Positions 37,020 through 49,704 of a stretch of 64,000 bases of DNA are shown here, in pieces (position 1 is the stretch's first letter; every line of letters starts with the position of its first letter). This DNA comes from Aliiroseovarius sediminilitoris (GTDB taxonomy: Bacteria > Pseudomonadota > Alphaproteobacteria > Rhodobacterales > Rhodobacteraceae): assembly GCF_900109955.1 (NCBI RefSeq), contig NZ_FOJB01000001.1, positions 806,001 through 870,000 on the forward strand. The letters run 5' to 3'. The notes under the pieces are model-generated. The model saw nothing but the letters and a program-made list of their open reading frames with translations, did not search any database and was not told the DNA's origin. The translations under genes were made by a program, and so were the position numbers.

Positions 37020-38219
37020 ATGGATCAGCTGGATCGCGGGACGCTGACTGCGCCCAAAAAACGAGGGGCCGAGCCGTCTTTCACCCATCCGATCCGCCAG
37101 ATCTTCGTGATGCTGGTGGTGCTTGGGCTGGTCGGGTTTGGCGTGTTCATCGCCCTTCCACGTGTGCTGCCCGTCTTTCAGGCGAACTTGTACCTGAACG
37201 GCTTTATCCTGTTTGTCTTCGTGATCGGGTTGTTGGCCTGTTTCTGGCAAGTCTGGCAGGTGTTTTCCTCTGTTGGTTGGATAGAAGGCTATGTGCAGGA
37301 ACGGGATGGGCACGACCCGGATCGCGCGCCGCGTTTGCTGGCGTCCCTTGCAGCGCTTTTTCGGTCGAACCGTGGGACGCATTTGCAGATCGGTGCGGCC
37401 TCGGCCCGGTCGATCCTTGACAGTATCGCGACGCGGATTGACGAAGCACGCGACATTACGCGCTATATCGTCAACCTGCTGATTTTCCTTGGCCTTCTTG
37501 GCACCTTCTATGGTTTGGCAACCACTGTTCCGGCGGTGGTCGAAACCATCCGCTCGCTTGCGCCGGGCGAAGGGGAGGGCGGGGTTGAAGTGTTCAACCG
37601 CCTGATGACCGGGTTGGAAGCGCAGTTGGGCGGCATGGGCACTGCGTTCTCATCCTCGCTTTTGGGACTTGCCGGGTCTCTTGTGGTGGGCCTGCTGGAG
37701 CTGTTTGCGGGCCATGGCCAAAACAGGTTTTACCGAGAGCTTGAGGAATGGTTGTCCACCATCACCAAGATCAGCTTCGCCTCTGGTGACGGAGAGGCAG
37801 AGGGCGCGGATGCAGGGGTTTATCTTGGCGTTCTGGCTGAGCAGATCGAAGCGATGCAGTCCTTGTTCACACACAGCGATGTGCAACGCACAATGTTGGA
37901 TGAACGGCTGGGGCAGTTGGCCGAAAAGCTCGAAACGCTTTCGACCCATCTGGGACAGGACAACGGGCAGGGCGAGGCGCTGACCCGACTGGCCGAGGGG
38001 CAGGAAAGGTTGATCGTGACCTTGCAGGCGCAGCATGAAGAAGCCGAGGCACAGACCGATGCCGAAAGCCGCATGCGACTTCGGTCCATCGACGTGCAAC
38101 TTTTGCGCATTCTGGAAGAAATGCAGGCGGGGCGGCAGGAAAGCCTGTCGGATCTGCGAAGCGATATGGCGACGCTGATCCACACCATTCGGATCGCTTC
38201 TGGTCAGGACGAGGCCTAA
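37020..38219 (+). CDS. MotA/TolQ/ExbB-family proton-channel protein (stator-like)
   Basis: 399 residues from ATG at 37020, which follows AAGGAATATCCCGC; the longer frame from 36972 is rejected. Membrane helices are at about residues 26-47, 58-81, 148-170 and 203-229. LLIFLGLLGTFYGLATTVP is the ExbB/TolQ/MotA channel helix. The C-terminal cytoplasmic tail of about 160 residues is Glu/Gln-rich and helical, unlike TolQ or ExbB. The next gene encodes a MotB/OmpA-like partner three bases downstream, so the two probably form a proton-driven complex. It resembles the ZorA component of the Zorya defence system in layout, but no zorC/D/E is present. Confidence 0.85.
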   Translation: MDQLDRGTLTAPKKRGAEPSFTHPIRQIFVMLVVLGLVGFGVFIALPRVLPVFQANLYLNGFILFVFVIGLLACFWQVWQVFSSVGWIEGYVQERDGHDPDRAPRLLASLAALFRSNRGTHLQIGAASARSILDSIATRIDEARDITRYIVNLLIFLGLLGTFYGLATTVPAVVETIRSLAPGEGEGGVEVFNRLMTGLEAQLGGMGTAFSSSLLGLAGSLVVGLLELFAGHGQNRFYRELEEWLSTITKISFASGDGEAEGADAGVYLGVLAEQIEAMQSLFTHSDVQRTMLDERLGQLAEKLETLSTHLGQDNGQGEALTRLAEGQERLIVTLQAQHEEAEAQTDAESRMRLRSIDVQLLRILEEMQAGRQESLSDLRSDMATLIHTIRIASGQDEA

Positions 38220-38222
38220 GCC

Positions 38223-39959
38223 ATGGCCCTGACGCGTCGATCGGTTCAAAGGATGAGCAGCTCGATCTGGCCCGGTTTTGTTGACGCGATGACCGCGCTG
38301 TTGCTGGTTCTGATGTTCGTCTTGACGATTTTCATGATCGTGCAATTTATTCTTCGCGAAACAATCTCGGGGCAGGCGGATGAGTTGGACGAGCTGTCCA
38401 GTCAGGTTGCGGGGTTGGCCGATGCGCTGGGGTTGGAGCGATCGCGCACGGCGGAACTGGAAGGAGAACTGGGCAGTCTGAACGCGACCTTGGCAGAGGC
38501 GCGCTCGGTGTCCGAGGCGCAGGCGGCCCTGATCGCGCAACTGACCGCCCAGACCGAAGCACAAGCTGGTGAACTGGCCACCCAATCCGCGAAGATCACC
38601 AGTTTCGAAGCGCAGGTGGCCACGTTGTTGGCAGAGCGGGATCAGGCGCTGGCAGAAGGGTCGGCCCTGAGCGCCACGGTCGAGGAGTTGGAAGCCGTGC
38701 AGGCCCGAATGATTTCCGAGCAAGAGGCGTTGACGCTGGCGTTGGCCAGGGCGCGGAACGAGGTGGACGCAAGCGCCGAGGCCGCCCGCCTGGCGGCGGC
38801 AAAACGCGAGGCGCTGGAAGCCTTGGTGGCCGATCTGGAAGCGAAGACGGATGAGCAAGCCGCCGCGTTGAACGAGGAAGAAGCAGGCCGGCTGGTCGAA
38901 GCTGCTGCCGCAGCGGCGTTGCGCGAACGTCTGCAATCCGCGGACGAGGAACTGACGGCCATGACCCTTGCGCTTGAGGTCGAGCGGAAGCGGGCGGACG
39001 AAACTCTGACCCTGTTGGCGGCAGCAAAGGCAGCGGGCGCAGACCTTGAAACCCGTCTGGCGACGGCACTGACGCAACTGGATGAGAGCAAAGAGGATTT
39101 GGCCGATCTGCCGGAACTGCGCGCGCAATTGCAAGCGGCGTTGGCCGCGCGACTGGCTGCGGAAAGCGAAGTAGAGGAGACATTGAGCGCGGCGGAAGAA
39201 CGAGCGCGCCTGCTGGCGGCGGCAAATCTGGAACTGGCTGAAAAAGAGGCCGAAAGCGCCGAAAGCCAGCGCAGGATCGCGCTTTTGAATGAACAGGTTG
39301 CAGCACTGCGCACGCAATTGGGCAGCCTTCAGGCAATTCTTGACGAAGGCAACGCCCGAGATGCGGAGGCGCAGGTGCAAATTCAGAAGCTCGGGTCGGA
39401 GTTGAACGCGGCCCTTGCCCGCGTCGCGTCAGAGGAGCGCAAACGCGCCGCCTTGGAAGAGGCCGAGCGCAAGCGTTTGGAGGAGGAAGCGAAGGAGCTT
39501 GCCGCATATCGGTCCGAATTTTTTGGCAAGCTGAGACAGGTTCTGGCGGATCGTGAAGGGGTTCAGATCGTTGGCGACCGGTTCGTGTTTTCTTCAGAAG
39601 TGTTGTTCAGCAGCGCCGAGGCCGCATTGCAACCTGAAGGCAGGGCGCAGGTTGCCAAGGTCGCGGCTCTGTTATCCGAGGTGGCGGGTGAGATCCCGGA
39701 TGAGATTGATTGGATCATCCGCGTTGATGGGCACACCGACAATGTGCCGCTGTCCGGCACCGGCCGTTATCGCAACAACTGGGAGCTAAGCCAGGCGCGG
39801 GCGTTGTCTGTTGTTCAGTATTTGATCAACGATCTGGGCTTTCCCCCTGAGCGGCTGGCCGCAACCGGGTTTGGGGAATATCGTCCGGTCAACACCGCAG
39901 ACACGCCTGAAGCCCGCGCGCAGAACCGGCGGATCGAATTGAAACTGACCGAGCGATAA
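38223..39959 (+). CDS. MotB/ZorB-like coiled-coil protein with OmpA peptidoglycan-binding domain
   Basis: 578 residues. A single N-terminal membrane helix (residues about 17-42, SIWPGFVDAMTALLLVLMFV) has an Asp at position 21 placed like the proton-carrying Asp of MotB. Residues about 45-430 are a very long Ala/Glu/Leu coiled coil. Residues about 430-578 are an OmpA C-domain: VDGHTDNVPLSGTGRYRNNW, then ELSQARALSVVQYL and AQNRRIELKLTER. This gives a peptidoglycan anchor on a long stalk. The partner gene precedes it by three bases. It is not TolR/ExbD and not a flagellar MotB by context. Confidence 0.85.
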   Translation: MALTRRSVQRMSSSIWPGFVDAMTALLLVLMFVLTIFMIVQFILRETISGQADELDELSSQVAGLADALGLERSRTAELEGELGSLNATLAEARSVSEAQAALIAQLTAQTEAQAGELATQSAKITSFEAQVATLLAERDQALAEGSALSATVEELEAVQARMISEQEALTLALARARNEVDASAEAARLAAAKREALEALVADLEAKTDEQAAALNEEEAGRLVEAAAAAALRERLQSADEELTAMTLALEVERKRADETLTLLAAAKAAGADLETRLATALTQLDESKEDLADLPELRAQLQAALAARLAAESEVEETLSAAEERARLLAAANLELAEKEAESAESQRRIALLNEQVAALRTQLGSLQAILDEGNARDAEAQVQIQKLGSELNAALARVASEERKRAALEEAERKRLEEEAKELAAYRSEFFGKLRQVLADREGVQIVGDRFVFSSEVLFSSAEAALQPEGRAQVAKVAALLSEVAGEIPDEIDWIIRVDGHTDNVPLSGTGRYRNNWELSQARALSVVQYLINDLGFPPERLAATGFGEYRPVNTADTPEARAQNRRIELKLTER

Positions 39960-39986
39960 CCCCCGCGCAGCAATCATGGACATAAG

Positions 39987-40024
39987 AAAAGGCCGCAGCA
40001 ATCTGCGGCCTCTTCCTGTTTTAT
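39987..40024. terminator. Bidirectional terminator between the stator-like pair and clpA
   Basis: GGCCGCAG-CAAT-CTGCGGCC (39991-40010), perfect 8-base stem with A-run on the left and T-rich run on the right, between two convergent genes. Confidence 0.85.
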
Positions 40025-40039
40025 ATGGTCCGGCTGGTG

Positions 40040-42373
40040 TCAGTCAGCAGTCAGCAAGGGCGGGCGCTTGCGCGACCCAAGCTGACGGTTCTTCGGTTTC
40101 TCGAACCGAATATCCAGCTTGCCGTTTTTGACGCCGACTTGAACCAACCCGCCTTTGGCCAGCTTGCCAAACAGAAGTTCTTCGGCCAGCGGCTTCTTGA
40201 TGTGTTCCTGAATGACACGACCCAACGGGCGGGCGCCCATCCGGTCGTCATAGCCCTTGTCGGCAATCCATTCGGCGGCGGCACGGGTCAGTTCAATACT
40301 GACACCGCGATCCAGAAGCTGGGCTTCCAGTTGCAGCACGAATTTCTCGACCACTTGCAGGATCACCTCTTTGCCCAATGGCGCGAAGCTGATCACCGCA
40401 TCCAGACGGTTGCGGAATTCCGGCGTGAATGTGCGTTCGATGGCGGCGGTGTCTTCGCCTTCGCGACGGTCACGCCCGAAGCCGATGGCTGACTTGGCCT
40501 GTTCCGCGGCACCCGCGTTCGATGTCATGATCAACACCACATTGCGGAAGCTGACAGTGCGCCCGTTATGGTCGGTCAACTCGCCGTGGTCCATGACCTG
40601 CAACAGGATGTTATACACATCCGGGTGCGCTTTCTCGATCTCGTCCAGCAGCAATACGCAGTGGGGGTGCTGATCGACACCATCGGTCAAAAGACCACCT
40701 TGGTCGAACCCGACATAACCCGGAGGTGCACCGATCAGGCGTGAGACGGCGTGTTTCTCCATGTATTCCGACATGTCAAAGCGCAGCAGTTCGACACCCA
40801 GATTGTCGGCCAATTGCTTTGCCACCTCGGTCTTGCCCACTCCCGTGGGGCCGGCGAACAGGTAGTTGCCGATGGGTTTTTCGGGTTCGCGCAAGCCCGC
40901 GCGCGCCAGTTTGATGGCCGAGGCCAGCGATTCAATCGCGTTGTCCTGCCCGAACACAACCCGTTTCAGCGACTTCTCCAGATCGCGGAGTGTTTCCGCG
41001 TCATCTTTCGACACGCTTTTCGGCGGGATGCGGGCGATCTTGGCAACAACGGCCTCGATCTCCTTCACGCCAATCGTCTTGCGACGCTTGCTTTGTATCA
41101 GAAGATGCTGGGCTGCCCCGGCTTCGTCGATCACGTCGATGGCTTTATCCGGCAATTTGCGGTCGTTGACATAGCGATCTGACAACTCAACCGCGGATTT
41201 GATCGCATCCGCAGTGTATTTCACGCCGTGATGTTCTTCAAAATACGGCTTTAACCCTTTCAGGATTTTCACCGCATCATCGACGGTGGGTTCGTTCACG
41301 TCGATCTTCTGGAACCGGCGGGAAAGTGCTCGGTCCTTCTCGAAATGCTGGCGGAATTCCTTATAGGTGGTCGACCCCATGCAGCGCAGCTTGCCGCCCT
41401 GTAGGGCGGGCTTCAGCAGGTTCGAGGCATCCATCGCCCCGCCCGAAGTGGCGCCTGCACCGATCACGGTGTGAATCTCGTCGATAAACAAGACGGCGTC
41501 AGGGTGATCTTCCAGCTCTTTCATCACCGCTTTCAGACGCTCTTCAAAGTCACCGCGATAGCGGGTGCCTGCCAGCAATGCGCCCATATCGAGTGAATAG
41601 ATCGTTGTTTTCGACAGGATCTCGGGCGTTTCGCCGCCCACGACCTTGGCGGCCAGACCCTCGGCAATCGCGGTTTTTCCGACGCCTGGATCACCCACCA
41701 GAAGCGGGTTATTCTTGCGGCGACGGCAGAGCACCTGAATGCAGCGCTCAACTTCGTGTTCGCGCCCGATCAGCGGGTCAATCTCACCCTCGCGTGCCTT
41801 GGCATTCAGATCGACGCAATACTTCGCCAGCGCACTGTCGTTTTCTTCGGCCGGTTGGGCGTCCTGCACGTCTTCTTCGAAGTCAGGCGTCCCGGAAACC
41901 GGTCGCGCTTCGCCAAAGTTCGAATCCTTGGCCACGCCGTGGGCAATGTAGTTTACGGCGTCGTAACGGGTCATGTCCTGCTCTTGCAGGAAGAAGGCGG
42001 CATTCGATTCGCGTTCGGCGAAAATGGCCACCAGCACGTTGGCGCCGGTGACTTCGGTGCGGCCCGAGCTTTGAACATGGATCGCTGCACGCTGAATCAC
42101 ACGTTGGAAGGCAGCGGTTGGCACGGCCTCGCTGCCTTCGACATCGGTGATCAGGGTTGTCAGTTCTTCATCGACAAACTCGACCAGCACCTTGCGCAGA
42201 ATGTCCAGATCGACCGAACAGGCCTGCATTACGCGGGCGGCATCGGGTTCGTCCAGCAGCGCGAGAAGCAGGTGTTCCAGCGTTGCCAACTCGTGCTTGC
42301 GCTCATTCGCCAGCGCCAGCGCGTGGTGAATGGCTTCTTCGAGCGGTTTTGAAAAGGATGGCACGTTGAACAC
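40040..42373 (-). CDS. clpA: ATP-dependent Clp protease ATP-binding subunit ClpA
   Basis: 777 residues. Hexameric unfoldase that feeds ClpP. N-domain [20 protein letters not shown], two AAA+ modules with Walker A sequences [20 protein letters not shown] and [20 protein letters not shown], and the ClpP-docking-loop region after the second. It lacks the long M domain of ClpB. No clpS lies beside it in the window. Confidence 0.96.
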   Translation of the reverse strand: MFNVPSFSKPLEEAIHHALALANERKHELATLEHLLLALLDEPDAARVMQACSVDLDILRKVLVEFVDEELTTLITDVEGSEAVPTAAFQRVIQRAAIHVQSSGRTEVTGANVLVAIFAERESNAAFFLQEQDMTRYDAVNYIAHGVAKDSNFGEARPVSGTPDFEEDVQDAQPAEENDSALAKYCVDLNAKAREGEIDPLIGREHEVERCIQVLCRRRKNNPLLVGDPGVGKTAIAEGLAAKVVGGETPEILSKTTIYSLDMGALLAGTRYRGDFEERLKAVMKELEDHPDAVLFIDEIHTVIGAGATSGGAMDASNLLKPALQGGKLRCMGSTTYKEFRQHFEKDRALSRRFQKIDVNEPTVDDAVKILKGLKPYFEEHHGVKYTADAIKSAVELSDRYVNDRKLPDKAIDVIDEAGAAQHLLIQSKRRKTIGVKEIEAVVAKIARIPPKSVSKDDAETLRDLEKSLKRVVFGQDNAIESLASAIKLARAGLREPEKPIGNYLFAGPTGVGKTEVAKQLADNLGVELLRFDMSEYMEKHAVSRLIGAPPGYVGFDQGGLLTDGVDQHPHCVLLLDEIEKAHPDVYNILLQVMDHGELTDHNGRTVSFRNVVLIMTSNAGAAEQAKSAIGFGRDRREGEDTAAIERTFTPEFRNRLDAVISFAPLGKEVILQVVEKFVLQLEAQLLDRGVSIELTRAAAEWIADKGYDDRMGARPLGRVIQEHIKKPLAEELLFGKLAKGGLVQVGVKNGKLDIRFEKPKNRQLGSRKRPPLLTAD

Positions 42374-42522
42374 TCCTCGTAATTGGTGCGGGATCTGCCG
42401 CTTGACGGTTCGTCCGCCTTTACTGTCGCCTCATATCTTTAAGGTTCGGTTTTCCGACCGTCTCTTCAAGCCTTTTCTTGTCAATTTTCGCTCTCGGAGG
42501 CGTGATTGGCTGAATTTTGGGG

Positions 42523-43287
42523 TTAGAAACTGTCTTTGCGACGCCGGATTTCGGCGAACACCTCGGCGTCTGGGGCGGTTTCCATATGTAGGGCGGCTTT
42601 CACCTCTGACAAGTGGGCGCGTAAAAACGGGTTGGTTTCAAGCTCGTCAGACAGGCGGGACGGCACCGTGGGCTGACCGCTTGCCCGCAGGGCGGCGATG
42701 TCATCTGTGCGTCTTTTCAGAGCGCTGTTGTCCGGTTCGATCGTCGCCGCAAAAGCCGCGTTCGCGGTCGTGTATTCATGGCCCGAACAGACCAGCGTTT
42801 CAGGTGGCAGTGCCGCAAGGCGCGACAGGCTGTCCCACATCTGTTCAGCTGTACCTTCGAACAGACGGCCACATCCCATCGCCATCAGGCTGTCGCCGGT
42901 AAACACTGATCCGGCGTCGGGGACGTGAAAGGCGATATGGCCCGCTGTGTGTCCTGACACATCCATCACATGCACATCGTGCCCGGCGAAGTGAAACTGA
43001 TCGTCGTCGCCATAGGCACGGTCCAGATCGGGCAGGCGGTGGGCGTCAGCTATTGCGCCCACAACCTTGGCACCGGTCGCCTCCACAAGGTCAGCAACCC
43101 CTTGAACGTGGTCCCAATGGTGATGGGTCAGCCAGATTTCCGACAGTGTCCAGTCACGCGCTGCCAGCGCTGCGCTGATGGGGGCGGCTTCGGGTGCATC
43201 AATCAGCGAGGTTTGGCCAGATTTCTCGTCATGCAGCAGGAATGCGTAATTGTCGGAAAGGCAGGGTATCGTGACAAGCGTCAGCAT
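42523..43287 (-). CDS. gloB: Hydroxyacylglutathione hydrolase (glyoxalase II)
   Basis: 254 residues. Hydrolyses S-lactoylglutathione in methylglyoxal detoxification. Metallo-beta-lactamase motif LTHHHWDHVQGV binds the two metals; further ligands in HTAGHIAFHVPD, GDSLMAMGCGRLFEG and CSGHEYTTANAAFA. C-terminal FLRAHLSEVKAAL is family-typical. It is divergent from the DUF938 gene. Confidence 0.96.
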   Translation of the reverse strand: MLTLVTIPCLSDNYAFLLHDEKSGQTSLIDAPEAAPISAALAARDWTLSEIWLTHHHWDHVQGVADLVEATGAKVVGAIADAHRLPDLDRAYGDDDQFHFAGHDVHVMDVSGHTAGHIAFHVPDAGSVFTGDSLMAMGCGRLFEGTAEQMWDSLSRLAALPPETLVCSGHEYTTANAAFAATIEPDNSALKRRTDDIAALRASGQPTVPSRLSDELETNPFLRAHLSEVKAALHMETAPDAEVFAEIRRRKDSF

Positions 43288-43364
43288 GTGTTTCTCCTGT
43301 GTTCATCTCTACTCTTGCCGAAAGGTGTGGAAGGCTCAATACTACCACCATACTGGGGGTTCTG

Positions 43365-44009
43365 ATGGCTGGTGAAAAGCCACATTCGATTGCGGAGACG
43401 CGCAACGACGGACGGTTGTCCGCGCCCTCTGCTGCGCGCAACATTTCCCCAATCCTGGAAGTCATTGGACCCTATGTGCCATCCGGTGGCGTCGCGCTTG
43501 AGATTGCGTCGGGCACCGGTGAACATGCCGTCGCCTTCGCAGATGCGTTTCCCGAAACCATCTGGCAGCCCACGGATATTGATGCCGAGCGTCTGATCAG
43601 CATCGATGCGTGGCGCGCCAGGAAAGGGATCTTGAACATGCGAGTCGCGCAGGTTCTGGATGCGACCGCCCCCAGTTGGCGCACCGGCCCGTTCGAGATG
43701 GCAGTGACGGTAAACCTGATGCACCTGATCAACGCCAAGGCCGCGCAAGCTGTGGTCAATGGCGTGGCGCGCAATCTTTTGCCCGGTGGGCACTGGTTTC
43801 TTTACGGCCCTTTTCGCACGCAGGGTCTGTTCCGGTCCGATAGTGACCAGGCATTCCATGCCGCGCTGACCGAACAGAATCCCGACATCGGCTACAAGGA
43901 TATCGAGGCGATTGAAGCGTGGGCGACCGAGGCTGGCCTGTCGCGCGCCGCGTTGATCGAGATGCCGGCAAACAATCTGGTGCTGGTGATGCGCCAAACA
44001 CGAGAGTGA
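43365..44009 (+). CDS. DUF938 SAM-dependent methyltransferase-like protein
   Basis: 214 residues from the ATG at 43365, preceded by GGGGGTTCTG. Class I methyltransferase fold: VALEIASGTGEHAVAFADAF is the SAM-binding motif, and MAVTVNLMHLIN and GGHWFLYGPFRTQGLF are DUF938-typical. Substrate unknown. Divergent from gloB. Confidence 0.86.
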   Translation: MAGEKPHSIAETRNDGRLSAPSAARNISPILEVIGPYVPSGGVALEIASGTGEHAVAFADAFPETIWQPTDIDAERLISIDAWRARKGILNMRVAQVLDATAPSWRTGPFEMAVTVNLMHLINAKAAQAVVNGVARNLLPGGHWFLYGPFRTQGLFRSDSDQAFHAALTEQNPDIGYKDIEAIEAWATEAGLSRAALIEMPANNLVLVMRQTRE

Positions 44010-44107
44010 GCGATCTTTTTTCGTGATCCTGACCGGTGTCGCATTTCTTTTTGTGACTGATCCGTTAGTCTTGGCGCAGTGAAAACGGGCAGGTGACAAA
44101 AGGCGTC

Positions 44108-44926
44108 ATGCATCTTGATGTGCAGGATCTTCGCAACTTCTATTATCGCAGCATGTTGGGACGTGCGGCGCAAAAGGCGATCCGTGACAAGGTGATAACG
44201 ACGTGGCCTGCCGCCAAGGCCAAGGGGCAGACCGTGGCCGGGTTCGGCTTTGCGGTGCCTTTATTGCGACCGTATCTTTCATCTGCGCGCCGCGTGATGG
44301 GCCTGATGCCCGCCCCCCAAGGGGTTATGCCTTGGCCTGCGGGGATGCAGAATGTCTCGGTCCTGGTCGAAGATACGATGTGGCCGTTGGACACCGGTGT
44401 TGTCGACAAACTGGTGGTGATGCACGGGTTGGAAACTTCGGAGACGCCGAGCTTTCTTTTGGACGAAGCCTATCGCGTTCTCGGCCCTGGCGGTCGGGCG
44501 CTGTTCATCACGCCCAATCGTGCCGGGCTTTGGGCACGTTCAGATGCCACCCCGTTTGGCTATGGCCGCCCCTATTCGATGAGCCAGCTCGAAGCCCAGT
44601 TGGAAGAGCACGGGTTTCGTGTCGAACGCCACTTGTCGGCGCTGTATCAGCCGCCCTCTTCGAAACGTTTCTGGCTCAAGACGGGAAGTTTCTGGGAACG
44701 GGCGGGGCTGCAACTGCCGCTGGTGTTGGCGGGGGGGGTTCTGATGGTCGAGGTGTCCAAGCAAATTCCTGCCCCAAAACGGCCGGGACTGGCGCAGGCC
44801 GTGAAGCGACCTTTGAAGGTGCTTGAAGGGCTTGGCGTGCCCGAGCCAAGTGCCTCACGAGTGCAGGACGCGAGCCGCTCAGGCCCATTTCGCAGCGGCA
44901 GAATCATTCGTTTCGATCTCCGCTGA
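44108..44926 (+). CDS. Class I SAM-dependent methyltransferase
   Basis: 272 residues from ATG at 44108, preceded by AAAGG; a GTG at 44093 is an alternative. Typical start [20 protein letters not shown]. The SAM motif is less canonical: after [20 protein letters not shown] it has [13 protein letters not shown] and [18 protein letters not shown]. The C-terminus is Pro/Arg-rich. Proteins of this family lie near gloB in Rhodobacterales, as here. The substrate is unknown. Confidence 0.8.
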   Translation: MHLDVQDLRNFYYRSMLGRAAQKAIRDKVITTWPAAKAKGQTVAGFGFAVPLLRPYLSSARRVMGLMPAPQGVMPWPAGMQNVSVLVEDTMWPLDTGVVDKLVVMHGLETSETPSFLLDEAYRVLGPGGRALFITPNRAGLWARSDATPFGYGRPYSMSQLEAQLEEHGFRVERHLSALYQPPSSKRFWLKTGSFWERAGLQLPLVLAGGVLMVEVSKQIPAPKRPGLAQAVKRPLKVLEGLGVPEPSASRVQDASRSGPFRSGRIIRFDLR

Positions 44927-45257
44927 TGTGGCCAGGGTCGCCCGTCCCGCAAAGACGCCACCGGAATCGGCTTTCACGGTATACAAATGTATCCAGAAAA
45001 CATGTTGCCTAGTGCACACAGGCTACAACCCTTTTTTCCCTTAGGTGAAAGGGTCTGGATGAAATAAGTTCACCAGATCGGCCAAAGGGGGCGAATATGT
45101 TGGCGTTAAAACCCCGCAAGCCTGTTGCGAGGTGAGCATATCCCTGCTACATGCAGCGACGATTTAGATGACACGCTTGTACATGCGGCATCTGTAGGCC
45201 GCCCCGATTTGCTGACCGGCAGATCACAATGGGGCTAAAGACATCGGAAGGGTGGAC
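44927..45257. other. Leader region of the atp operon (331 bases)
   Basis: No gene supported. TTGCGA (45125-45130), 17 bases, TACATG (45148-45153) is a weak promoter candidate. A short inverted repeat ATACA-AA-TGTAT lies at 44981-44992. The ribosome binding site GGAAGGG (45246-45252) sits in front of atpH. Confidence 0.35.
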
Positions 45258-45818
45258 GTGTCCGAACCAGTCGCGATCTCAACCGGCATTGCCCAGCGTT
45301 ATGCCACTGCCGTCTTTGACCTGGCCAAGGAAGGCAAGAACCTGAAAGCAGTCGAGGCGGATGTTGCCGCCCTTGAAGCTGCTCTCGCCGACAGCGAAGA
45401 CCTTCGCAACCTGATCAGTTCCCCTATCTATAGCCGGGACGAGCAGGGTGCCTCGATCACCGCTATCGCCAAGAAGATGAAACTTTCGTCGATGGTCGCG
45501 AACACGCTGGGGCTGATGGCCCAGAAACGGCGTTTGTTCGTGCTGCCTCAGTTCGTGGCCGCCATGCGCGCGCTGATCGCTGAGGACAAGGGCGAGGTGA
45601 CCGCACAGGTGACCGCCGCCAAATCCATGACCAAGGCTCAACAAGACAAACTTGCCAAGGCTTTGAAAGCCACCATTGGCAAGGATGTGAACATCAACCT
45701 GGCCGTCGATGAATCGCTCATCGGTGGTCTTGTCGTCCAAGTGGGCTCGCGCATGATCGACACGTCGATCCGAGCGAAGCTCAACGCACTTCAGAATTCC
45801 ATGAAAGAGGTCGGATAA
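45258..45818 (+). CDS. atpH: ATP synthase F1 delta subunit
   Basis: 186 residues, OSCP/delta family; part of the stator stalk joining F1 to F0. Motifs [20 protein letters not shown] and [20 protein letters not shown], and C-terminal [24 protein letters not shown] at 45252 overlaps the GGAAGGG ribosome binding site, so the GTG at 45258 is chosen. Overlaps atpA by one base (TAATG). Confidence 0.95.
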   Translation: MSEPVAISTGIAQRYATAVFDLAKEGKNLKAVEADVAALEAALADSEDLRNLISSPIYSRDEQGASITAIAKKMKLSSMVANTLGLMAQKRRLFVLPQFVAAMRALIAEDKGEVTAQVTAAKSMTKAQQDKLAKALKATIGKDVNINLAVDESLIGGLVVQVGSRMIDTSIRAKLNALQNSMKEVG

Positions 45819-47356
45819 TGGGTATCCAAGCAGCAGAGATTTCTGCGATCCTGAAGGACCAGATCAAGAACTTTGGCCAAGACGCCGAAGTGGCCGAAGT
45901 TGGCCGCGTGTTGTCAGTGGGTGATGGTATCGCTCGCGTATATGGTCTTGATAAGGTCCAGGCTGGTGAAATGGTCGAATTCCCCGGTGGCATCCGCGGA
46001 ATGGCCCTGAACCTTGAAGCCGACAACGTTGGTGTTGTTATCTTCGGTTCGGACCGCGACATTAAAGAAGGCGACACCGTCAAGCGCACGAACTCGATCG
46101 TGGACGTGCCAATCGGTGACGAGCTTCTGGGGCGCGTTGTCGACGGTCTGGGCAACCCGATCGATGGCAAAGGTCCGATCAACGCCAAGAAACGCGGCGT
46201 GGCCGACGTGAAGGCGCCGGGCATCATCCCGCGTAAATCGGTTCACGAACCGATGGCAACCGGCCTGAAATCGGTTGATGCGATGATCCCGATCGGCCGC
46301 GGCCAGCGAGAGCTGATCATTGGCGACCGCCAAACCGGTAAAACCGCCGTGGCGCTGGACGCGATTCTGAACCAGAAATCGTATAACGACGCGGCTGGCG
46401 ACGACGAAGGCAAGAAACTGTACTGCGTTTATGTTGCCATCGGTCAGAAGCGTTCGACCGTTGCACAACTGGTGAAGAAACTGGAAGAAAGCGGCGCGAT
46501 CGAGTATTCGATCGTCGTGGCGGCAACCGCATCCGACCCGGCCCCCATGCAGTTCCTGGCACCTTACGCCGCGACCGCTATGGCCGAACATTTCCGCGAC
46601 AACGGTCGTCACGCCCTGATCATCTATGATGACCTTTCGAAACAGGCCGTATCTTATCGCCAGATGTCACTGCTTCTGCGCCGCCCGCCGGGCCGCGAAG
46701 CCTATCCGGGTGACGTTTTCTATCTTCACTCGCGCCTTTTGGAGCGTTCGGCCAAGCTGAACGAAGACTACGGTGCCGGTTCCTTGACCGCGCTGCCGGT
46801 GATCGAAACCCAGGGTGGCGACGTGTCCGCATTTATTCCGACCAACGTGATCTCGATCACCGACGGTCAGATCTTCCTGGAAACCGAGCTGTTCTATCAG
46901 GGTATCCGTCCCGCTGTGAATACCGGTCTTTCGGTGTCGCGTGTTGGCTCGTCGGCGCAAACCAAGGCGATGTCCTCGGTTGCCGGTCCGGTGAAACTGT
47001 CGCTGGCTCAGTATCGCGAGATGGCGGCCTTTGCCCAGTTTGGCTCTGACCTTGATGCCGCAACCCAACAACTTCTGAACCGTGGTGCGCGTCTGACCGA
47101 ACTGATGAAACAGCCGCAGTATTCGCCGCTGACCAACGCTGAAATCGTGTGCGTGATTTATGCAGGCACCAACGGCTATCTGGACAAGATCGCGGTCAGC
47201 GAAGTCGGTCGCTTTGAGGCAGGCCTGCTGAACCACCTGCGTCAGAACAACGCCGATCTGCTTGCCGATATCACCAACAATGACCGCAAGGTCAAAGGTG
47301 AGCTTGAGGATAAAGTCAAAGCTGCGCTGGATGCGTTCGCCGCTGACTTCGCTTAA
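45818..47356 (+). CDS. atpA: ATP synthase F1 alpha subunit
   Basis: 512 residues. Regulatory nucleotide-binding subunit of the F1 head. Walker [17 protein letters not shown], the N-terminal [20 protein letters not shown] and the signature [20 protein letters not shown]. Length and content are typical of alphaproteobacteria. Part of atpHAGDC. Confidence 0.98.
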   Translation: MGIQAAEISAILKDQIKNFGQDAEVAEVGRVLSVGDGIARVYGLDKVQAGEMVEFPGGIRGMALNLEADNVGVVIFGSDRDIKEGDTVKRTNSIVDVPIGDELLGRVVDGLGNPIDGKGPINAKKRGVADVKAPGIIPRKSVHEPMATGLKSVDAMIPIGRGQRELIIGDRQTGKTAVALDAILNQKSYNDAAGDDEGKKLYCVYVAIGQKRSTVAQLVKKLEESGAIEYSIVVAATASDPAPMQFLAPYAATAMAEHFRDNGRHALIIYDDLSKQAVSYRQMSLLLRRPPGREAYPGDVFYLHSRLLERSAKLNEDYGAGSLTALPVIETQGGDVSAFIPTNVISITDGQIFLETELFYQGIRPAVNTGLSVSRVGSSAQTKAMSSVAGPVKLSLAQYREMAAFAQFGSDLDAATQQLLNRGARLTELMKQPQYSPLTNAEIVCVIYAGTNGYLDKIAVSEVGRFEAGLLNHLRQNNADLLADITNNDRKVKGELEDKVKAALDAFAADFA

Positions 47357-47370
47357 GGGGGCGTTGAACG

Positions 47371-48249
47371 ATGCCCAACCTTAAGGACCTCAAAAATCGG
47401 ATCGAGAGTGTCAAGAACACTCGGAAGATCACGAAGGCCATGCAGATGGTGGCCGCCGCAAAACTGCGGCGGGCACAAGACGCCGCTGAATCAGGTCGGC
47501 CCTATGCAGAACGGTTCAATGCCGTTTTGGGTGGGTTGGCTGCTGCATCGACCGGTGGGGACAGCGCGCCCAAACTGCTTGCAGGCTCGGGTTCCGATCA
47601 GGTCCACCTGCTGGTGGTCATGACGGCCGAACGCGGGCTGTGCGGTGGCTTCAACTCGTCGATCGTGAAATTGGCCCGTGCCAAGGCGGAAGATCTGCTG
47701 GCACATGGCAAGACGATGAAGATTCTGACCGTCGGCAAGAAGGGCCGCGAACAACTGAAGCGTGAGTATGGCGATCACATGATCGGTCATGTGGATCTGT
47801 CGGGTGTGCGCAACGTCGGCTATGACAACGCGCAGGCTATTGCAAACGACCTGATCCATCGCTTCAACGAAGATGAGTTCGATGTGGCGACGATCTTCTA
47901 CAACACGTTCGAAAGCGTGATCACGCAGGTTCCGACCGCGAAACAGGTTATCCCGGCCAGTTTCGACGCCCCGGAAGAGGGTGCAAGCGCGTCGACGGTT
48001 TACGACTATGAACCGTCGGAAGAAGGTATTCTGAAAACGCTGCTGCCTTCGGGCGTGGCCACTCAGGTCTTCTCGGCGCTTCTGGAGAATGCTGCGTCCG
48101 AGCAAGGTGCGCGGATGGCCGCGATGGACAACGCAACCCGCAACGCTGGCGACATGATCGAGAAGCTGACCATTCAGTATAACCGCTCGCGTCAGGCCGT
48201 GATCACCAACGAGCTTATCGAAATTATTTCGGGCGCCGAGGCGCTCTAA
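47371..48249 (+). CDS. atpG: ATP synthase F1 gamma subunit
   Basis: 292 residues; central rotating shaft. N-terminal [20 protein letters not shown] and C-terminal [15 protein letters not shown] are the family ends, both forming the coiled-coil axle. The mid part contains [20 protein letters not shown]. Start 14 bases after atpA. Confidence 0.97.
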   Translation: MPNLKDLKNRIESVKNTRKITKAMQMVAAAKLRRAQDAAESGRPYAERFNAVLGGLAAASTGGDSAPKLLAGSGSDQVHLLVVMTAERGLCGGFNSSIVKLARAKAEDLLAHGKTMKILTVGKKGREQLKREYGDHMIGHVDLSGVRNVGYDNAQAIANDLIHRFNEDEFDVATIFYNTFESVITQVPTAKQVIPASFDAPEEGASASTVYDYEPSEEGILKTLLPSGVATQVFSALLENAASEQGARMAAMDNATRNAGDMIEKLTIQYNRSRQAVITNELIEIISGAEAL

Positions 48250-49692
<1,443 letters not shown>

Positions 49693-49704
49693 GGAGGCCC
49701 ACTA

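Noticed and set aside
37020-39959. Calling the ExbB/MotA plus OmpA pair a Zorya defence system
   Set aside because: zorC/zorD or zorE genes are absent and the surrounding genes are housekeeping; only the architecture resembles ZorAB.
44981-44992. Inverted repeat ATACA-AA-TGTAT upstream of atpH as an operator
   Set aside because: Arms are only five bases; such repeats occur by chance and there is no supporting site.
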